From Pseudopedobacter saltans DSM 12145 (lineage in GTDB: Bacteria > Bacteroidota > Bacteroidia > Sphingobacteriales > Sphingobacteriaceae): a stretch of DNA of 64,000 nt. Below are positions 16,070-27,735 of the stretch, one piece after another; position 1 is the first letter of the stretch; every line of letters begins with the position of its first letter. The DNA is taken from positions 1,612,001 to 1,676,000 of the forward strand of contig NC_015177.1 in the NCBI RefSeq assembly GCF_000190735.1, read 5' to 3'. Under the pieces are notes generated by a model, which saw nothing but the letters and a program-made list of their open reading frames with translations, was not told where the DNA came from and ran no database searches. The translations under genes and the position numbers were made by a program.

Positions 16070-17242
16070 ATGATTACTTTTTTTTGGATCGGCATTTTTA
16101 TCATTATTTACAGCTTTATTGGCTACGGTTTACTCCTTTATGTTATTGTAAAAATCAAATCATTATTGAAAAAGCCGGCTACATTTGCCATTCCTGAAAA
16201 TCTGCCTAGCTTAACTTTATTGGTCGCCGCCTATAACGAGCAAGACTTTATTCGAGAAAAGATAAAAAACTGTTTATCTCTAAAATACGATAAAAGCAAA
16301 CTACAGATTCTGTTTATTACAGATGGTTCCTCTGATGCAACTCCTGAAATTATTTCCGGCTACGCCGAAATAGATTTACTTCACGAAAACATAAGGGCAG
16401 GCAAAATGGCAGCAATAAAAAGGGCTATGCCTTCAATACAGTCTGAAATCACTGTCTTTACTGACGCCAATACATTTTTAAACGAAGACGCTTTGTTGCA
16501 GTTGGTTAAACACTACCAAAATCCAAAAGTTGGTGCCGTTGCCGGAGAAAAAAGAATTCAGGTAGATGAAAAATCCGATGCCAGTTCTGCCGGAGAAGGT
16601 TTCTACTGGAAGTATGAATCCAAATTAAAGAAATGGGATTACGAATTGTATTCGAATGTAGCTGCCGCAGGCGAATTATTCAGCATAAAAACTCAACTGT
16701 ATCCTCCCGTTGAAAGCGATACAATTATTGATGACCACATGATTGCGATGCGTATTGCTGAAAAAGGATATATCATTGCCTACGAACCAGAAGCTTATGC
16801 TATGGAAACGGCATCAGAAAATTCTGCGGAAGAACTAAAACGAAAAATCAGAATTTCCGCAGGTGGTATCCAGTCAATATTCAGGCTAAAAAAAGCGGCA
16901 AATCCCTTTATAAACCCTGTTCTAACGTTCCAGTACATAAGTCATAAGGTTTTAAGATGGGCGGCCACTCCTTCTTTATTGATTATAATTTTGCTATTAA
17001 ATATTCTTATAGTTAACAGATATCCACAACTGAGGTTTTACCACCTCACCTTAATGCTGCAAGCAGTATTTTATACCGCGGCATTACTAGGTTGGATACT
17101 CGAGAAAAAGAAAATCAAAATGAAGATGTTCTTTGTCCCCTATTATTTCTGTCTGATGAATTATGCAGCTTTAGCAGGAACCATAAGATATTTTAAAGGG
17201 CAACAGTCTGCAGCCTGGGAAAAGGCAAAAAGAAAAATTTAA
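16070..17242 (+). CDS. Membrane GT2 family glycosyltransferase (processive type)
   Basis: 390 residues. An N-terminal membrane segment (about 4-30) precedes a GT-A domain with LLVAAYNEQDFI, LFITDGSSDAT, VFTDANTFL (DxD-like) and the acceptor region ESDTIIDDHMIAMRIAEKGY. KRKIRISAGGIQSIFRL corresponds to the QxxRW-like region, here altered. Three more hydrophobic helices near the C terminus (about 300-375) complete the topology of a beta-glycan or poly-N-acetylglucosamine synthase-like enzyme. It is co-transcribed with the preceding GT2 gene and converges on the thi operon. The sugar and product are unknown. Confidence 0.85.
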   Translation: MITFFWIGIFIIIYSFIGYGLLLYVIVKIKSLLKKPATFAIPENLPSLTLLVAAYNEQDFIREKIKNCLSLKYDKSKLQILFITDGSSDATPEIISGYAEIDLLHENIRAGKMAAIKRAMPSIQSEITVFTDANTFLNEDALLQLVKHYQNPKVGAVAGEKRIQVDEKSDASSAGEGFYWKYESKLKKWDYELYSNVAAAGELFSIKTQLYPPVESDTIIDDHMIAMRIAEKGYIIAYEPEAYAMETASENSAEELKRKIRISAGGIQSIFRLKKAANPFINPVLTFQYISHKVLRWAATPSLLIIILLLNILIVNRYPQLRFYHLTLMLQAVFYTAALLGWILEKKKIKMKMFFVPYYFCLMNYAALAGTIRYFKGQQSAAWEKAKRKI

Positions 17243-17243
17243 A

Positions 17244-17265
17244 GGAGAACTATCATTAGTTCTCC
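17244..17265. terminator. Hairpin between convergent GT2 and thiF genes
   Basis: GGAGAACTA and TAGTTCTCC form a perfect 9-bp stem with a TCAT loop. It overlaps the last codons of thiF and starts just after the GT2 stop. There is no strong T run on either side, so termination is possible but not certain. Confidence 0.5.
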
Positions 17266-18287
17266 TCTATACCATCCTTAATATTATATACTATTTTTTC
17301 AGGAAATTTATCCTTAATCAACTTAGCCGCAATCCTGCTTTTACCGCCGTAACTACAACAACAAACAATGTTATTGATACCAGATAAACTGTCAAGTTTT
17401 TCGGGAATATGACTTAAAGGTATATTGATACCTCCCTTATTAAAATCTTCAAACTCCCACTCCTCCCTAACATCAATCAGATAATATGGGTGGTTTGATT
17501 TCTCTATTTCCTTCTTATCTATTTCCACTATTTGATTTTTTTTGGAAGGCAAATTTATATTTTTTAGAAGTTTTTTTCCAAATGAAAAAACATCAAACTG
17601 TGTAACCATTGCATTATAGACTAATAACTTACCGGTCAAAACCTCACCTTTTCCAGAAACTATCTTGATAACCTCATTAGCCATCAAATTTCCAATAATG
17701 CCGGGTAAAACACCTATAACTCCAATTTCAGAACAATTAGGCATAGCTCCTTCCTCTGGCAATTCGGGATATAAATCTCTGTAAGTTGGCCCCTGCTGAT
17801 AATTAAAAACAGAAAGCTGTCCTTCGTATTTAAATAAAGATCCAAATACCCAGGTTTTACCCAAAGCAACACAAGCATCATTAATTAAATAACGGGTTTT
17901 AAAATTGTCTGATCCATCTACTACCAGGTCATATCCACCAATTATGTCAGCAATGTTTTCCTCTATAACTTTAAACGTATAAACTTTAAAACTTGTATGA
18001 GGATTCAGTACCTTCAACTTTTCAGCAGCAACTTCAGCTTTCAATTTATTTATATCATCGCTAGTAAAAAGTATTTGGCGATGCAAATTAGATAAAGACA
18101 CATGGTCAAAATCTACGATGCCTATTTCACCTATACCCGCTGCTACCAAATATTGCATAGCCGGACAACCTAAACCACCTGCGCCAATAAATAAAACTTT
18201 AGCAGCTTTTAACTTCTGTTGTCCCTCCAAACCAAATTCATCAAGTATAATTTGTCTGGAATAACGTTCCAACTCTTTCCTGTTCAT
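17256..18287 (-). CDS. thiF: ThiF/MoeB-family adenylyltransferase with C-terminal rhodanese domain
   Basis: 343 residues. The E1-like adenylation domain (1-240) has the ATP loop GAGGLGCPAMQYL (about 36-48), DFDHVSLSNLHRQILF, and DGSDNFKTRYLINDACV. A rhodanese domain (about 260-343) ends it: YYLIDVREEWEFEDF and an active-site loop CCSYGGKSR. In thiamine synthesis this family adenylates the C-terminal Gly of ThiS before sulphur transfer, and the fused rhodanese domain may deliver the sulphur. As the last gene of the thi operon it very likely serves ThiS, although such proteins can also act in molybdopterin synthesis. The zinc-binding Cys pairs typical of MoeB are not evident. Confidence 0.85.
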   Translation of the reverse strand: MNRKELERYSRQIILDEFGLEGQQKLKAAKVLFIGAGGLGCPAMQYLVAAGIGEIGIVDFDHVSLSNLHRQILFTSDDINKLKAEVAAEKLKVLNPHTSFKVYTFKVIEENIADIIGGYDLVVDGSDNFKTRYLINDACVALGKTWVFGSLFKYEGQLSVFNYQQGPTYRDLYPELPEEGAMPNCSEIGVIGVLPGIIGNLMANEVIKIVSGKGEVLTGKLLVYNAMVTQFDVFSFGKKLLKNINLPSKKNQIVEIDKKEIEKSNHPYYLIDVREEWEFEDFNKGGINIPLSHIPEKLDSLSGINNIVCCCSYGGKSRIAAKLIKDKFPEKIVYNIKDGIEEN

Positions 18288-18296
18288 TTCATTTGT

Positions 18297-19406
18297 TTAC
18301 ATAAAACTATCCCAATCTTTCCACACCGGCTCGTAACCTTTACTTGTAATAACCTCTGCTATTTGCTTTGGAGACCTTTCATCGGAAATTTCAAACTGTT
18401 CCAAAGATTCCATTGCACAATAATATCCGCCCGGATTAGTCTTCGACCCGGCACTCATAGACGTAATTCCCAATTGAAATATATGGTTCCTGAAATTCTC
18501 CGACTCCCTTGTAGAAATCGATAGCTCAACTTCTTCATTAAAAATTCTGTAGGCGCAGATTAACTGTACCAATTCCCTGTCAGACATTTCTACTTTAGGC
18601 TCCAGACCCCCGCTAAAAGGTCTCAGTCTTGGAAAAGACAGACTGTATTTTGTTTGCCAATAAGTTTTTTCCAGATAATCTACATGCAATGCCGTAAAAA
18701 AGTTATCGGTGCGCCAGTCTTCCAAACCTATCAATACACCCAGTCCCATTTTATGGATATTAGCTCTTCCCAATCTATCAGGCGTTTCAAGGCGATAAAG
18801 GAAATTCGACTTCTTACCTTTAGGATGGTGTTTTTTATAGTCCTCCTGATGATAAGTTTCCTGATAAACCAAAACTGTATTCAGCCCTAAAGGAATCAGT
18901 TCCTCATAGTCTTGCTGATCCAATGGCTGCACCTCCATAGAGATATGAGAAAAATGTGGACGAACCAGTTTCAGGGCTTGTTTAAAGTACTCAACACCTA
19001 CCGTTAAATTCGCTTCACCACTTACCAGCAAAACATGATTATAGCCCATTTTCTTGATAACACTTACTTCCTGCATCAGTTCTATAGGAGACAATGTTTT
19101 GCGTTTTATTTTATTATCCAGGCTAAAACCGCAATAAGTGCATATGTTATTACACTCATTAGAAAGATAAAGCGGAATATACATCTGTATAGTCTTACCA
19201 AAGCGCTTTTGCGTCAAGTTCTGACTCAACTTAGCCATAGGCTCCAGATAAGACGAAGCTGCCGGTGAAATAAGTGCCTTAAAATCTTCCAGACTACGAA
19301 CGGATTTGTGTAAAGCCTCTTCTACTTCTATTTTTGTCTTTCCGTAAATAGATTCCTTTACTTCGCTCCATTTATATTGTTCAAAACAATCTTTAAAGCT
19401 ATTCAT
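18297..19406 (-). CDS. thiH: 2-iminoacetate synthase ThiH
   Basis: 369 residues, the usual size. A radical-SAM enzyme that cleaves tyrosine to give dehydroglycine for the thiazole ring. The CxxxCxxC cluster-binding motif is in [10 protein letters not shown] (about residues 83-92). [17 protein letters not shown] and the C-terminal [13 protein letters not shown] match ThiH proteins. The start overlaps the end of thiG by 8 nt, so the two are coupled. Its presence, with no thiO in the operon, indicates the anaerobic-type (tyrosine-dependent) route to dehydroglycine. Confidence 0.96.
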   Translation of the reverse strand: MNSFKDCFEQYKWSEVKESIYGKTKIEVEEALHKSVRSLEDFKALISPAASSYLEPMAKLSQNLTQKRFGKTIQMYIPLYLSNECNNICTYCGFSLDNKIKRKTLSPIELMQEVSVIKKMGYNHVLLVSGEANLTVGVEYFKQALKLVRPHFSHISMEVQPLDQQDYEELIPLGLNTVLVYQETYHQEDYKKHHPKGKKSNFLYRLETPDRLGRANIHKMGLGVLIGLEDWRTDNFFTALHVDYLEKTYWQTKYSLSFPRLRPFSGGLEPKVEMSDRELVQLICAYRIFNEEVELSISTRESENFRNHIFQLGITSMSAGSKTNPGGYYCAMESLEQFEISDERSPKQIAEVITSKGYEPVWKDWDSFM

Positions 19407-20160
19407 CTAAAAAAGAAGTTAAGGGACTACTTGCTACTGCAAAATCGCTGAGTTTACTCAATTTAGCTTCATAAGCCATCCGACCGCTAATTACTGCCAG
19501 TTTAAAAGCTTCAGCCATTTTTACCGGATCCGCGGAAACTGCAATGGCGGTGTTCACCAGAACAGCATCTGCCCCCATTTCCATTGCCTTTGCGGCATCA
19601 GACGGAGCTCCAATTCCAGCGTCAACAATTACAGGAACCTTGCTTTGCGCAATAATAATTTCCAGAAAATCGAAAGTCTTTAAGCCTTTATTACTACCGA
19701 TTGGCGCCCCCAAAGGCATTACTGCGGCTGTCCCGACCTCTTCCAATCGTTTACACAATACCGGATCAGCATGGATGTAAGGTAATACGACAAATCCCAT
19801 TTTCGCCAATGCTTCTGTTGCTAAGAGGGTTTCTATAGGGTCTGGCATAAGATATTTAGGATCCGGATGGATTTCCAGTTTCACCCAATCGGTTTCCAAC
19901 GCTTGCCTGGCCAGTTCTGCTGCAAAAACTGCTTCTTTTGCATTCCGAACACCCGATGTATTAGGTAGCAAATTAATCCTCGGATGCTTCAAATGCCGCA
20001 ATATATCATCTTCCTTCGAATGCATATCGACCCTCTTTAAAGCCACTGTTGCCAGTTCAGAGCCCGAAGCTCTAATAGAAGCCTCCATTTGTTCATTAGA
20101 ACTGTATTTACCCGTTCCGATAAATAACCTCGATTGAAATTCCTTATCTGCTATTTTCAT
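19399..20160 (-). CDS. thiG: Thiazole synthase ThiG
   Basis: 253 residues, full length. This (beta/alpha)8 enzyme joins deoxyxylulose 5-phosphate, dehydroglycine and ThiS-thiocarboxylate sulphur. [13 protein letters not shown] at the N terminus, [15 protein letters not shown], the Schiff-base Lys in [14 protein letters not shown] (about residue 96), and [20 protein letters not shown] are all typical. It sits 25 nt after thiE and overlaps thiH. Confidence 0.97.
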   Translation of the reverse strand: MKIADKEFQSRLFIGTGKYSSNEQMEASIRASGSELATVALKRVDMHSKEDDILRHLKHPRINLLPNTSGVRNAKEAVFAAELARQALETDWVKLEIHPDPKYLMPDPIETLLATEALAKMGFVVLPYIHADPVLCKRLEEVGTAAVMPLGAPIGSNKGLKTFDFLEIIIAQSKVPVIVDAGIGAPSDAAKAMEMGADAVLVNTAIAVSADPVKMAEAFKLAVISGRMAYEAKLSKLSDFAVASSPLTSFLDE

Positions 20161-20185
20161 TTTATCTATTTAAAATTGATTTCTT

Positions 20186-20803
20186 TCACTGTTTCAACAG
20201 CATACCGAATATATCCTCAGGATTAGAAAGTGAGTTTAATAAGCCGGAAATGGCAAAGCCATAAATACCAAGCTTGCTTAAAGCCCTCATATCTTTAATT
20301 TGAATACCACCTATCGCTATGATTGGAATATTAATACCTGATACTTTCATTTGAGCAAGAATCTGTTCATAACTCAAAAGACCAAGAATGGGGCTCAATT
20401 TTTCTTTAGTTTGTGTGAATGCATAAGGCCCCAAGCCAATATAATCAACCTGTTCCCCGCTACGCTTTACCACATCGTCAAAAGTATTGGCTGTACCACC
20501 AATTATTTTATCCCAACCTAAAATCTCTCTTGCCACAGTAACACTTCCGTCCTGAAGTCCCAGATGCACACCATCACTATCTAAATCCTTTGCCAACTGA
20601 ATAAAATCATTAATGATAAGTCTGGATTGATAAGATTTACATAAAACTTTAGCACTCTCAGCTTCGCGATAAACCCAGTCCAGAGGTTTGTTTTTGATAC
20701 GTAGTTGTATCCAGGTACAGCCAGCATCCAAAGCTTTCTGGACATTTGTGATGTGAGAGCCTCTACTATCTGGTTGTGATATATATTGAATTTTTGAAAT
20801 CAT
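20186..20803 (-). CDS. thiE: Thiamine phosphate synthase ThiE
   Basis: 205 residues. It couples HMP pyrophosphate with thiazole phosphate. Motifs: WIQLRIKNKP near the N terminus, LIINDFIQLAKDLDSDGVHL (pyrophosphate/Mg site), IGGTANTFDDV, YIGLGPYAFTQTK and PIIAIGGIQ. All match functional ThiE, unlike the diverged paralogue at 21561. It lies between thiD and thiG with short gaps (11 and 25 nt). Confidence 0.93.
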   Translation of the reverse strand: MISKIQYISQPDSRGSHITNVQKALDAGCTWIQLRIKNKPLDWVYREAESAKVLCKSYQSRLIINDFIQLAKDLDSDGVHLGLQDGSVTVAREILGWDKIIGGTANTFDDVVKRSGEQVDYIGLGPYAFTQTKEKLSPILGLLSYEQILAQMKVSGINIPIIAIGGIQIKDMRALSKLGIYGFAISGLLNSLSNPEDIFGMLLKQ

Positions 20804-20814
20804 ATTCCCATTTT

Positions 20815-21570
20815 CTAATGGTAAGCCAACAAAGTAGAATTACTACTTAACGCTTTCTCCACATATTTTTTTCCTTGCTTACATGCATCAACTAAATCTA
20901 AACCTAAAGCAACATAAGCCGCTATAGCAGAAGACAGTATACAGCCAGACCCATGTTTCTCCCAAAGCTGCTTATTGGAGTTAAGTATTGGGGTTTTTAT
21001 CTTTTTTTCAAATAACAGATCGATACCAAAATGCTTTTCATTATGTCCTCCTTTCAATAAAATATTTCCATATACCGACCAGAGCTCAGCTGCCTCTTCA
21101 GTATCCTCATTGCCACTCAACCATCTCATTTCATTATTATTTGGAGTGAGTAAATAAAGTTCCGATAATATGCTTTGCCATTTTTGCTTCGGCATATCGT
21201 CTTGGAACCGAAAACCTGAAGAACTTTTAATAACCGGATCGACAATAAGTCTGATCGTCGGATCCCTTTTTTTGAGTTGCTTTATAATTTGGCAAAGAAC
21301 CTCTGTTGACTCTACAATCCCAATTTTACATACAGATATATCATATTTATTTAACAGGATATCAATATTTTCTATAATCTCATTTAAAGAAATCCAGGAG
21401 ATGGAGTATATCTTTTCATGATCCTGATGTGTTAAAGCGCTAACAATACCAAAAGCGTATACTTTTAACGCTTCTAATGTTTTCACATCAGCTAATATCC
21501 CTGCTCCGGCACTCGGGTCAAAGCCCGAAATCACTAAAACATGTGGCCTTTTATCTTCGGTCATTTCCAT
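20815..21570 (-). CDS. thiD: Hydroxymethylpyrimidine/phosphomethylpyrimidine kinase ThiD
   Basis: 251 residues of the ribokinase fold. SGFDPSAGAGILADVKTLEA (about 15-34) is the ThiD signature, PVIKSSSGFRF and LLTPNNNEMRWLSG the substrate and nucleotide region, and WEKHGSGCILSSAIAAYVAL the anion-hole/catalytic motif (Asp is replaced by Gly-Cys context as in ThiD). It phosphorylates HMP and then HMP-P. The gene overlaps the upstream TenI-like gene by 10 nt. A second ATG two codons in (21564) is an equal start. Confidence 0.95.
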   Translation of the reverse strand: MEMTEDKRPHVLVISGFDPSAGAGILADVKTLEALKVYAFGIVSALTHQDHEKIYSISWISLNEIIENIDILLNKYDISVCKIGIVESTEVLCQIIKQLKKRDPTIRLIVDPVIKSSSGFRFQDDMPKQKWQSILSELYLLTPNNNEMRWLSGNEDTEEAAELWSVYGNILLKGGHNEKHFGIDLLFEKKIKTPILNSNKQLWEKHGSGCILSSAIAAYVALGLDLVDACKQGKKYVEKALSSNSTLLAYH

Positions 21571-22148
21571 AAATTTTTAAATGCGTTAAGGGCTTGTTTA
21601 GGTTCCTGCCATATATAGCCCAGAAATGCAGCTCCCTTAAATCCATACTGCTCCAGTGTCTTATAATTACAGCTACTTAATCCTCCTAATCCTATAATAT
21701 TAAATTGGTTAATAACATTATTTAAAGATCTACTATAATTAAATTCAGTTAAATAGTCCGGTTTAGAAATACTATTAAACACCGGACCAAATAAGGCATA
21801 ATGAAAGGTTGCGATTTCTTCTATGTCTTTCAATTGATGCAAAGAAGAGCTTAATGTAAACCCGTCTGCTTTTAGTTTTAAAAGCGTTTCACGACACAAC
21901 ACACGTCTGTTCTTCTCAGGAAAATGCAATCTCTTTATCTCAAAATGCACCGCAAGCTCATGTTGCTCATGCAGAACTATACGAGATAAATATTGCGGCC
22001 TAATCTTTTCAAAAAAGGCTCCAACCTTATTTTGCTGAAGTCCAGGTTTACGAAAATGAAATAATTCCAATCCCTCGTCAAAAAGGGCATTCACTATATC
22101 CGATTCACCTGTAAATAATTCCGGAGAAGAAATGACGATAATTTTCAT
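21561..22148 (-). CDS. ThiE/TenI-like paralogue (thiamine phosphate synthase superfamily)
   Basis: 195 residues with the TIM-barrel outline of ThiE/TenI: HFRKPGLQQNKVGAFFEKI for the first substrate loop, TLSSSLHQLKDIEEI, YALFGPVFNSISKPDY and FNIIGLGGLSSCNYKTL. Several residues that bind the pyrophosphate and Mg in ThiE (the NDxxxLA stretch) are missing; the corresponding segment is HEQHELAVHFEIKRLHFPEK. TenI proteins are thiazole tautomerases, which would fit a place in this operon beside an intact ThiE. Tautomerase is the better guess but unproven. It is 2 nt from thiC and overlaps thiD. Confidence 0.75.
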   Translation of the reverse strand: MKIIVISSPELFTGESDIVNALFDEGLELFHFRKPGLQQNKVGAFFEKIRPQYLSRIVLHEQHELAVHFEIKRLHFPEKNRRVLCRETLLKLKADGFTLSSSLHQLKDIEEIATFHYALFGPVFNSISKPDYLTEFNYSRSLNNVINQFNIIGLGGLSSCNYKTLEQYGFKGAAFLGYIWQEPKQALNAFKNLWK

Positions 22149-22150
22149 AC

Positions 22151-24043
<1,893 letters not shown>

Positions 24044-24090
24044 TTATTTTGTTTACTGGATAGTTAGGAATTTCATTTACTGAATTGAAA

Positions 24091-24297
24091 TCAACCTCCC
24101 TGTGTAGCTTTGATAAGAGTTAAAGAATCATTTTCCTGGATTTGATGATTTGCCCAGCTGGACTTATCAATAATATCCTGATTGACTGCTACAGCCATTC
24201 CAAACGATTGCTGTTGGGGAAACAACGTTTGCATCAATTGCAGAATAGTAATCTGTTCCGGTACTTCGTGAAATTGATGATTGATCTTAATTTTCAT
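24091..24297 (-). CDS. thiS: Sulphur carrier protein ThiS
   Basis: 68 residues from ATG 24297, a beta-grasp ubiquitin-like fold (MKIKINHQFHEVP..., AVAVNQDII) ending in the required Gly-Gly (ATQGG). The frame is open further upstream, but that would run into the riboswitch hairpin and would add an atypical 18-residue head, so ATG 24297 is chosen. It is adenylated by ThiF and carries sulphur to ThiG. First gene of the thi operon. Confidence 0.93.
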   Translation of the reverse strand: MKIKINHQFHEVPEQITILQLMQTLFPQQQSFGMAVAVNQDIIDKSSWANHQIQENDSLTLIKATQGG

Positions 24298-24353
24298 TCC
24301 TATCGGTTTTAAATTATAAAACCTTAGGAATGGCCAATATGAAAAAGCCAAAC

Positions 24354-24373
24354 AGAGCTAATAGCTTAGCTCT
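24354..24373 (-). terminator. Hairpin of the TPP riboswitch expression platform
   Basis: On the minus strand AGAGCTAA pairs with TTAGCTCT (8 bp, 4-nt loop), directly after the TPP aptamer and followed by GTTTGGCTTTTTC. It looks like a weak intrinsic terminator lying between aptamer and thiS. Confidence 0.6.
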
Positions 24374-24456
24374 TACTTTTCCCTTCGGCAGTATGAACTG
24401 CATCAGGTTCGGAGGGTATAATCTCAGCCCACAAATATGGGACACCCCTAAAGTTT
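24374..24456 (-). promoter_or_regulatory. TPP riboswitch (THI element)
   Basis: Minus strand, upstream of thiS. The conserved blocks appear in order: a 5' P1 strand with GGGGTG, GGCTGAGATTATACCC, CCGAACCTGATGCAG, TTCATACTGCCGAAGGGA. These are the standard TPP-aptamer core (CUGAGA, ACCC, GAACCUGAU, and the AGGGA closing strand). CTTT (24450-24453) can pair with AAAG at the 3' end to close P1. It should repress the thi operon when thiamine pyrophosphate is abundant. Confidence 0.96.
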
Positions 24457-24460
24457 GTTC

Positions 24461-24491
24461 CAAAACTAGGTATTATTTTGAGAATAACAAA
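24461..24491 (-). promoter_or_regulatory. Promoter of the thi operon
   Basis: On the minus strand TTTG (24488-24491), then exactly 19 nt, then TAGTTTTG (24461-24468): a full match to TTTG-N19-TAnnTTTG. The expected start point, about 4 nt on, falls at the first bases of the TPP aptamer. Confidence 0.85.
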
Positions 24492-24900
24492 TTATGTTCG
24501 GAAGACATTGACAGAAACATCTAGCCAAATATCTGGATTGGTAAATAAAGATATTGTTCCACAGCCTTCACACAGGGTTACAGAAATACCTCGCTTGATC
24601 AGTCACAATATTGATATGATATCATTAAACCCGAATAACAACAAATCCCCGTGGGTCTCTCGTAGGCTGCAATAAAGAACAAATAAGCACCTAAACCCGT
24701 CTTTGTTGAAACTCTAATTTTCTATCGGAAGGCCCTGTAAAAACTTAAAAATCCAATCTACAGGTCGTCAGGGACATGTACCTTTTCTCATTATTTTTGC
24801 GTATATTAGTAAGTGGAATTATGTTGAATACCCTGCCTCAAACGTCTTTTAATTTGTTTTTACCTTTTTCTATTTTTTACCCCAACCAAGATTTTATAAC
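24492..24900. other. Gene-free stretch upstream of the thi promoter
   Basis: No coding potential is evident on either strand. The only structure I see is an interrupted inverted repeat CCTGTA ... TACAGG (about 24733-24763) and an isolated -7-like TATTTTTG on the plus strand near 24795 with no gene after it. Confidence 0.5.
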
Positions 24901-25010
24901 TCCACCTATCATCCACCTATAGTCCACCTTTCATCCACATATACTCCACGGTATCTGGCTTATACCTTGTACTATCCTATAGCTATTCCTTTACTATACC
25001 CCGCTTTATA
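24901..25010. repeat. Degenerate 11-bp tandem array (ten units)
   Basis: Ten consecutive 11-bp units. The first five are clear: TCCACCTATCA, TCCACCTATAG, TCCACCTTTCA, TCCACATATAC, TCCACGGTATC. The next five keep the phase with weaker matches (TTGTACTATCC, TATAGCTATTC, CTTTACTATAC among them). The array lies between the thi promoter region and the alaS terminator. Confidence 0.85.
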
Positions 25011-25034
25011 ACAATAACATAATCAAATAAAAAA

Positions 25035-25058
25035 GAGGGTAACTAAAAAGCTACCCTC
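25035..25058 (-). terminator. Terminator after alaS
   Basis: On the minus strand GAGGGTAGCT pairs with AGTTACCCTC (one G-U pair) around TTTT and is followed by TTTTTT. It is 26 nt past the alaS stop. Confidence 0.88.
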
Positions 25059-25083
25059 TTCAATCTCAAAACAAAAGAGATTA

Positions 25084-27720
25084 CTATTTTAAATAAATTA
25101 TCGCCTTTTCTAACGCAGATTTTAATCCCTCTGGATTTTTTCCTCCCGCTGTTGCATAAAACGGTTGTCCACCACCCCCACCATTGATTTCTTTAGCAAG
25201 TTCCCTGATGATTTTTCCAGCGTCCAAACCTTTTTCCTTAACCAGATTATCGGAAATCATCACAGTCAAATTCGGTTTACCGTCTATGTTTGCACCCAAG
25301 ACCAAAAACAGGTTATCTACAATATCTTTTAGTTGATAAGCTAAGTTCTTAATCGCTTCAGCATTAGATAAATCTATTTCTTCCGCAATTAAATTTACAT
25401 CATTTACTACTGTTACTTTAGACTTTAATACGTCTTTCAGAACCGAAGCTTTTTCTAACACGGATTTTTCGATTTCTTTCTTTAGTTTATTGTTTTCTTC
25501 CAATAAAGATTCTACACTTTTTGTAAGATCCTTAGGGTTCTTCAACAACTCTTTTAAAACCGCTAAAAGTTGAGCCTGATTATTTATATATTCTTCTGCT
25601 TTATCAGCAGTAATAGCTTCAATTCTTCTAACACCTGCAGCAACGGCACTTTCAGATACAATTTTGAAGTAACCGATTTGCCCGGTTGCCTTTACGTGAG
25701 TACCACCGCAAAGCTCTTTCGAATAGCTATCATCAAAAGTAATTACGCGAACGTAGTCACCATACTTCTCACCAAACAAGGCTGTTACTCCACTTTCCAG
25801 GGCTTTTTGGTAAGGTACATTGCGTTCCTCCTTTAAAGGAATATTCTCTCTAACCTTTTGGTTAACGATAGCTTCAATTTTTGCGATTTCCTGCTCTGTA
25901 ACTTTAGAAAAATGAGAAAAGTCAAAACGCAGTACATCCGCATTAACCAAAGATCCTTTCTGGTTCACGTGATCCCCCAACACTGCTTTTAAGGCAGCAT
26001 GTAACAGGTGGGTTGCAGAGTGATTATTTTCCGTCAATCTTCTGGTATGAACATTAACTTTTGCTATAAAGGTTGCATTTAAATTATGAGGTAAGACATC
26101 AGCAAAATGAATAATCAAGCCATTCTCCTTCTTGGTATCATTGATTATTATACTTTCGTTTTCATTTTCCAAAACGCCGCTATCGCCTACCTGACCGCCA
26201 CTTTCTGCATAAAATGGAGTCACATCTAATACCAGCTGGTATTGTTCTTTACCTTTAGCTTTAACTTTTCTGTATTTTAAAATTCTGGAAGTAGCAACTA
26301 CCTCGTCATAACCAACAAATTCTACTTCATCATCTTCGTTCACGGTTATCCAATCCCCTGCATCTATAGCTGTTGCCGCTCTCGAACGCTCTTTCTGCTT
26401 TTGTAATTCCGTATCGAAACCCGCCATATCAACAGTTAAACCCTTCTCCCTCGCCATTAATTCGGTAAGATCAATTGGAAAACCGTAAGTATCATATAAT
26501 TCAAAAGCGAAAGCCCCGTCAATTTGCCTATCCTGGTTGTCCTGAATATACTTCTCGAAACGGTTGATTCCATTTTCCAAAGTTCTCAAAAAGGAGTTTT
26601 CCTCTTCCAGAATTACTTTCTGAACAAAATCCTGTTGAGATATCAATTCATCAAAAACCCCCTTAAACTGCGCAGCCAATAAAGGCACCAGCTTATTTAA
26701 AAATGGTTCCTTAAAGCCCAGATACTGGTATGCATAACGAACCGCTCTTCTCAGGATACGACGAATAACATAACCTGCTTTGTTATTTGATGGCAATTGT
26801 CCGTCAGCAATAGCAAAAGCAATAGCTCTGATATGATCGGCCATTACACGCATAGCAACCGCTTGTCCCCAGTCTTTATCATCAGGAGTAGCAGCGGCGT
26901 TGTATGGTATACCGGCTGATTTAGAAATAAAGTCAATGATTGGTGTAAAAACATCAGAATCGTAATTAGATGTTTTACCCTGGATAACACGTACAAGGCG
27001 CTCGAATCCCATTCCAGTATCCACATGTTGCGCAGGAAGCTTTTTCAAAGAACCGTCTTTTAAACGGTTAAACTCCATAAATACATTATTCCATATTTCA
27101 ATTACCTGCGGATCATCAGCATTTACCAAAGTCGCACCGTCTACTTTTGCTCTTTCCTCGTCAGACCTGTTGTCAAAATGGATCTCAGAACACGGACCAC
27201 AAGGCCCTGTATCTCCCATTTCCCAGAAATTATCTTTTTTGTTTCCTTTTAAAATCCTGCTTTCAGGAACAAATGCTTTCCAAAAATCATAAGCATCCTG
27301 ATCCATTGGTAACCCCTCTTTCTCGTCCCCTTCAAAAACAGTTACATATAAACGATCTTTATCCAATTTAAGAACATCCGTAAGCAATTCCCAGCTCCAT
27401 GCTATAGCTTCCTTCTTGAAATAGTCACCAAAGCTCCAGTTTCCAAGCATTTCAAACATGGTATGGTGATAGGTATCTATACCTACCTCTTCCAGATCAT
27501 TATGCTTTCCCGAAACGCGTAAACATCTTTGCGTATCGGCAACACGAGGATATTTTATAGGTGCTTCCCCTAAAAATAAGTCTTTAAACTGGTTCATACC
27601 TGCATTGGTAAACATCAATGTAGGATCATTCTTAACAACAATTGGTGCTGATGGAACTATTTGATGGCCTTTAGAAGCGAAAAAGTCTAAAAAAGCCTGA
27701 CGAATTTCTTTAGCAGTCAT
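25084..27720 (-). CDS. alaS: Alanyl-tRNA synthetase
   Basis: 878 residues from ATG 27720 ([14 protein letters not shown]). The class II catalytic core (1-250) includes [34 protein letters not shown] and TGMGFERL. The editing domain has the zinc motif pair [13 protein letters not shown] and [13 protein letters not shown]-terminal oligomer/C-Ala domain ends with [18 protein letters not shown] longer frame beginning at a TTG (27738) is ruled out because that codon lies inside the promoter box at 27736-27743; ATG 27726 would leave a leader of only a few bases. It charges tRNA-Ala. Single-gene transcript with its own promoter and terminator. Confidence 0.97.
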   Translation of the reverse strand: MTAKEIRQAFLDFFASKGHQIVPSAPIVVKNDPTLMFTNAGMNQFKDLFLGEAPIKYPRVADTQRCLRVSGKHNDLEEVGIDTYHHTMFEMLGNWSFGDYFKKEAIAWSWELLTDVLKLDKDRLYVTVFEGDEKEGLPMDQDAYDFWKAFVPESRILKGNKKDNFWEMGDTGPCGPCSEIHFDNRSDEERAKVDGATLVNADDPQVIEIWNNVFMEFNRLKDGSLKKLPAQHVDTGMGFERLVRVIQGKTSNYDSDVFTPIIDFISKSAGIPYNAAATPDDKDWGQAVAMRVMADHIRAIAFAIADGQLPSNNKAGYVIRRILRRAVRYAYQYLGFKEPFLNKLVPLLAAQFKGVFDELISQQDFVQKVILEEENSFLRTLENGINRFEKYIQDNQDRQIDGAFAFELYDTYGFPIDLTELMAREKGLTVDMAGFDTELQKQKERSRAATAIDAGDWITVNEDDEVEFVGYDEVVATSRILKYRKVKAKGKEQYQLVLDVTPFYAESGGQVGDSGVLENENESIIINDTKKENGLIIHFADVLPHNLNATFIAKVNVHTRRLTENNHSATHLLHAALKAVLGDHVNQKGSLVNADVLRFDFSHFSKVTEQEIAKIEAIVNQKVRENIPLKEERNVPYQKALESGVTALFGEKYGDYVRVITFDDSYSKELCGGTHVKATGQIGYFKIVSESAVAAGVRRIEAITADKAEEYINNQAQLLAVLKELLKNPKDLTKSVESLLEENNKLKKEIEKSVLEKASVLKDVLKSKVTVVNDVNLIAEEIDLSNAEAIKNLAYQLKDIVDNLFLVLGANIDGKPNLTVMISDNLVKEKGLDAGKIIRELAKEINGGGGGQPFYATAGGKNPEGLKSALEKAIIYLK

Positions 27721-27735
27721 ACTCATAATCGCTTG

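Noticed and set aside
24901-25010. CRISPR array
   Set aside because: Units are 11 bp, tandem and degenerate, with no spacers; no cas genes are present.
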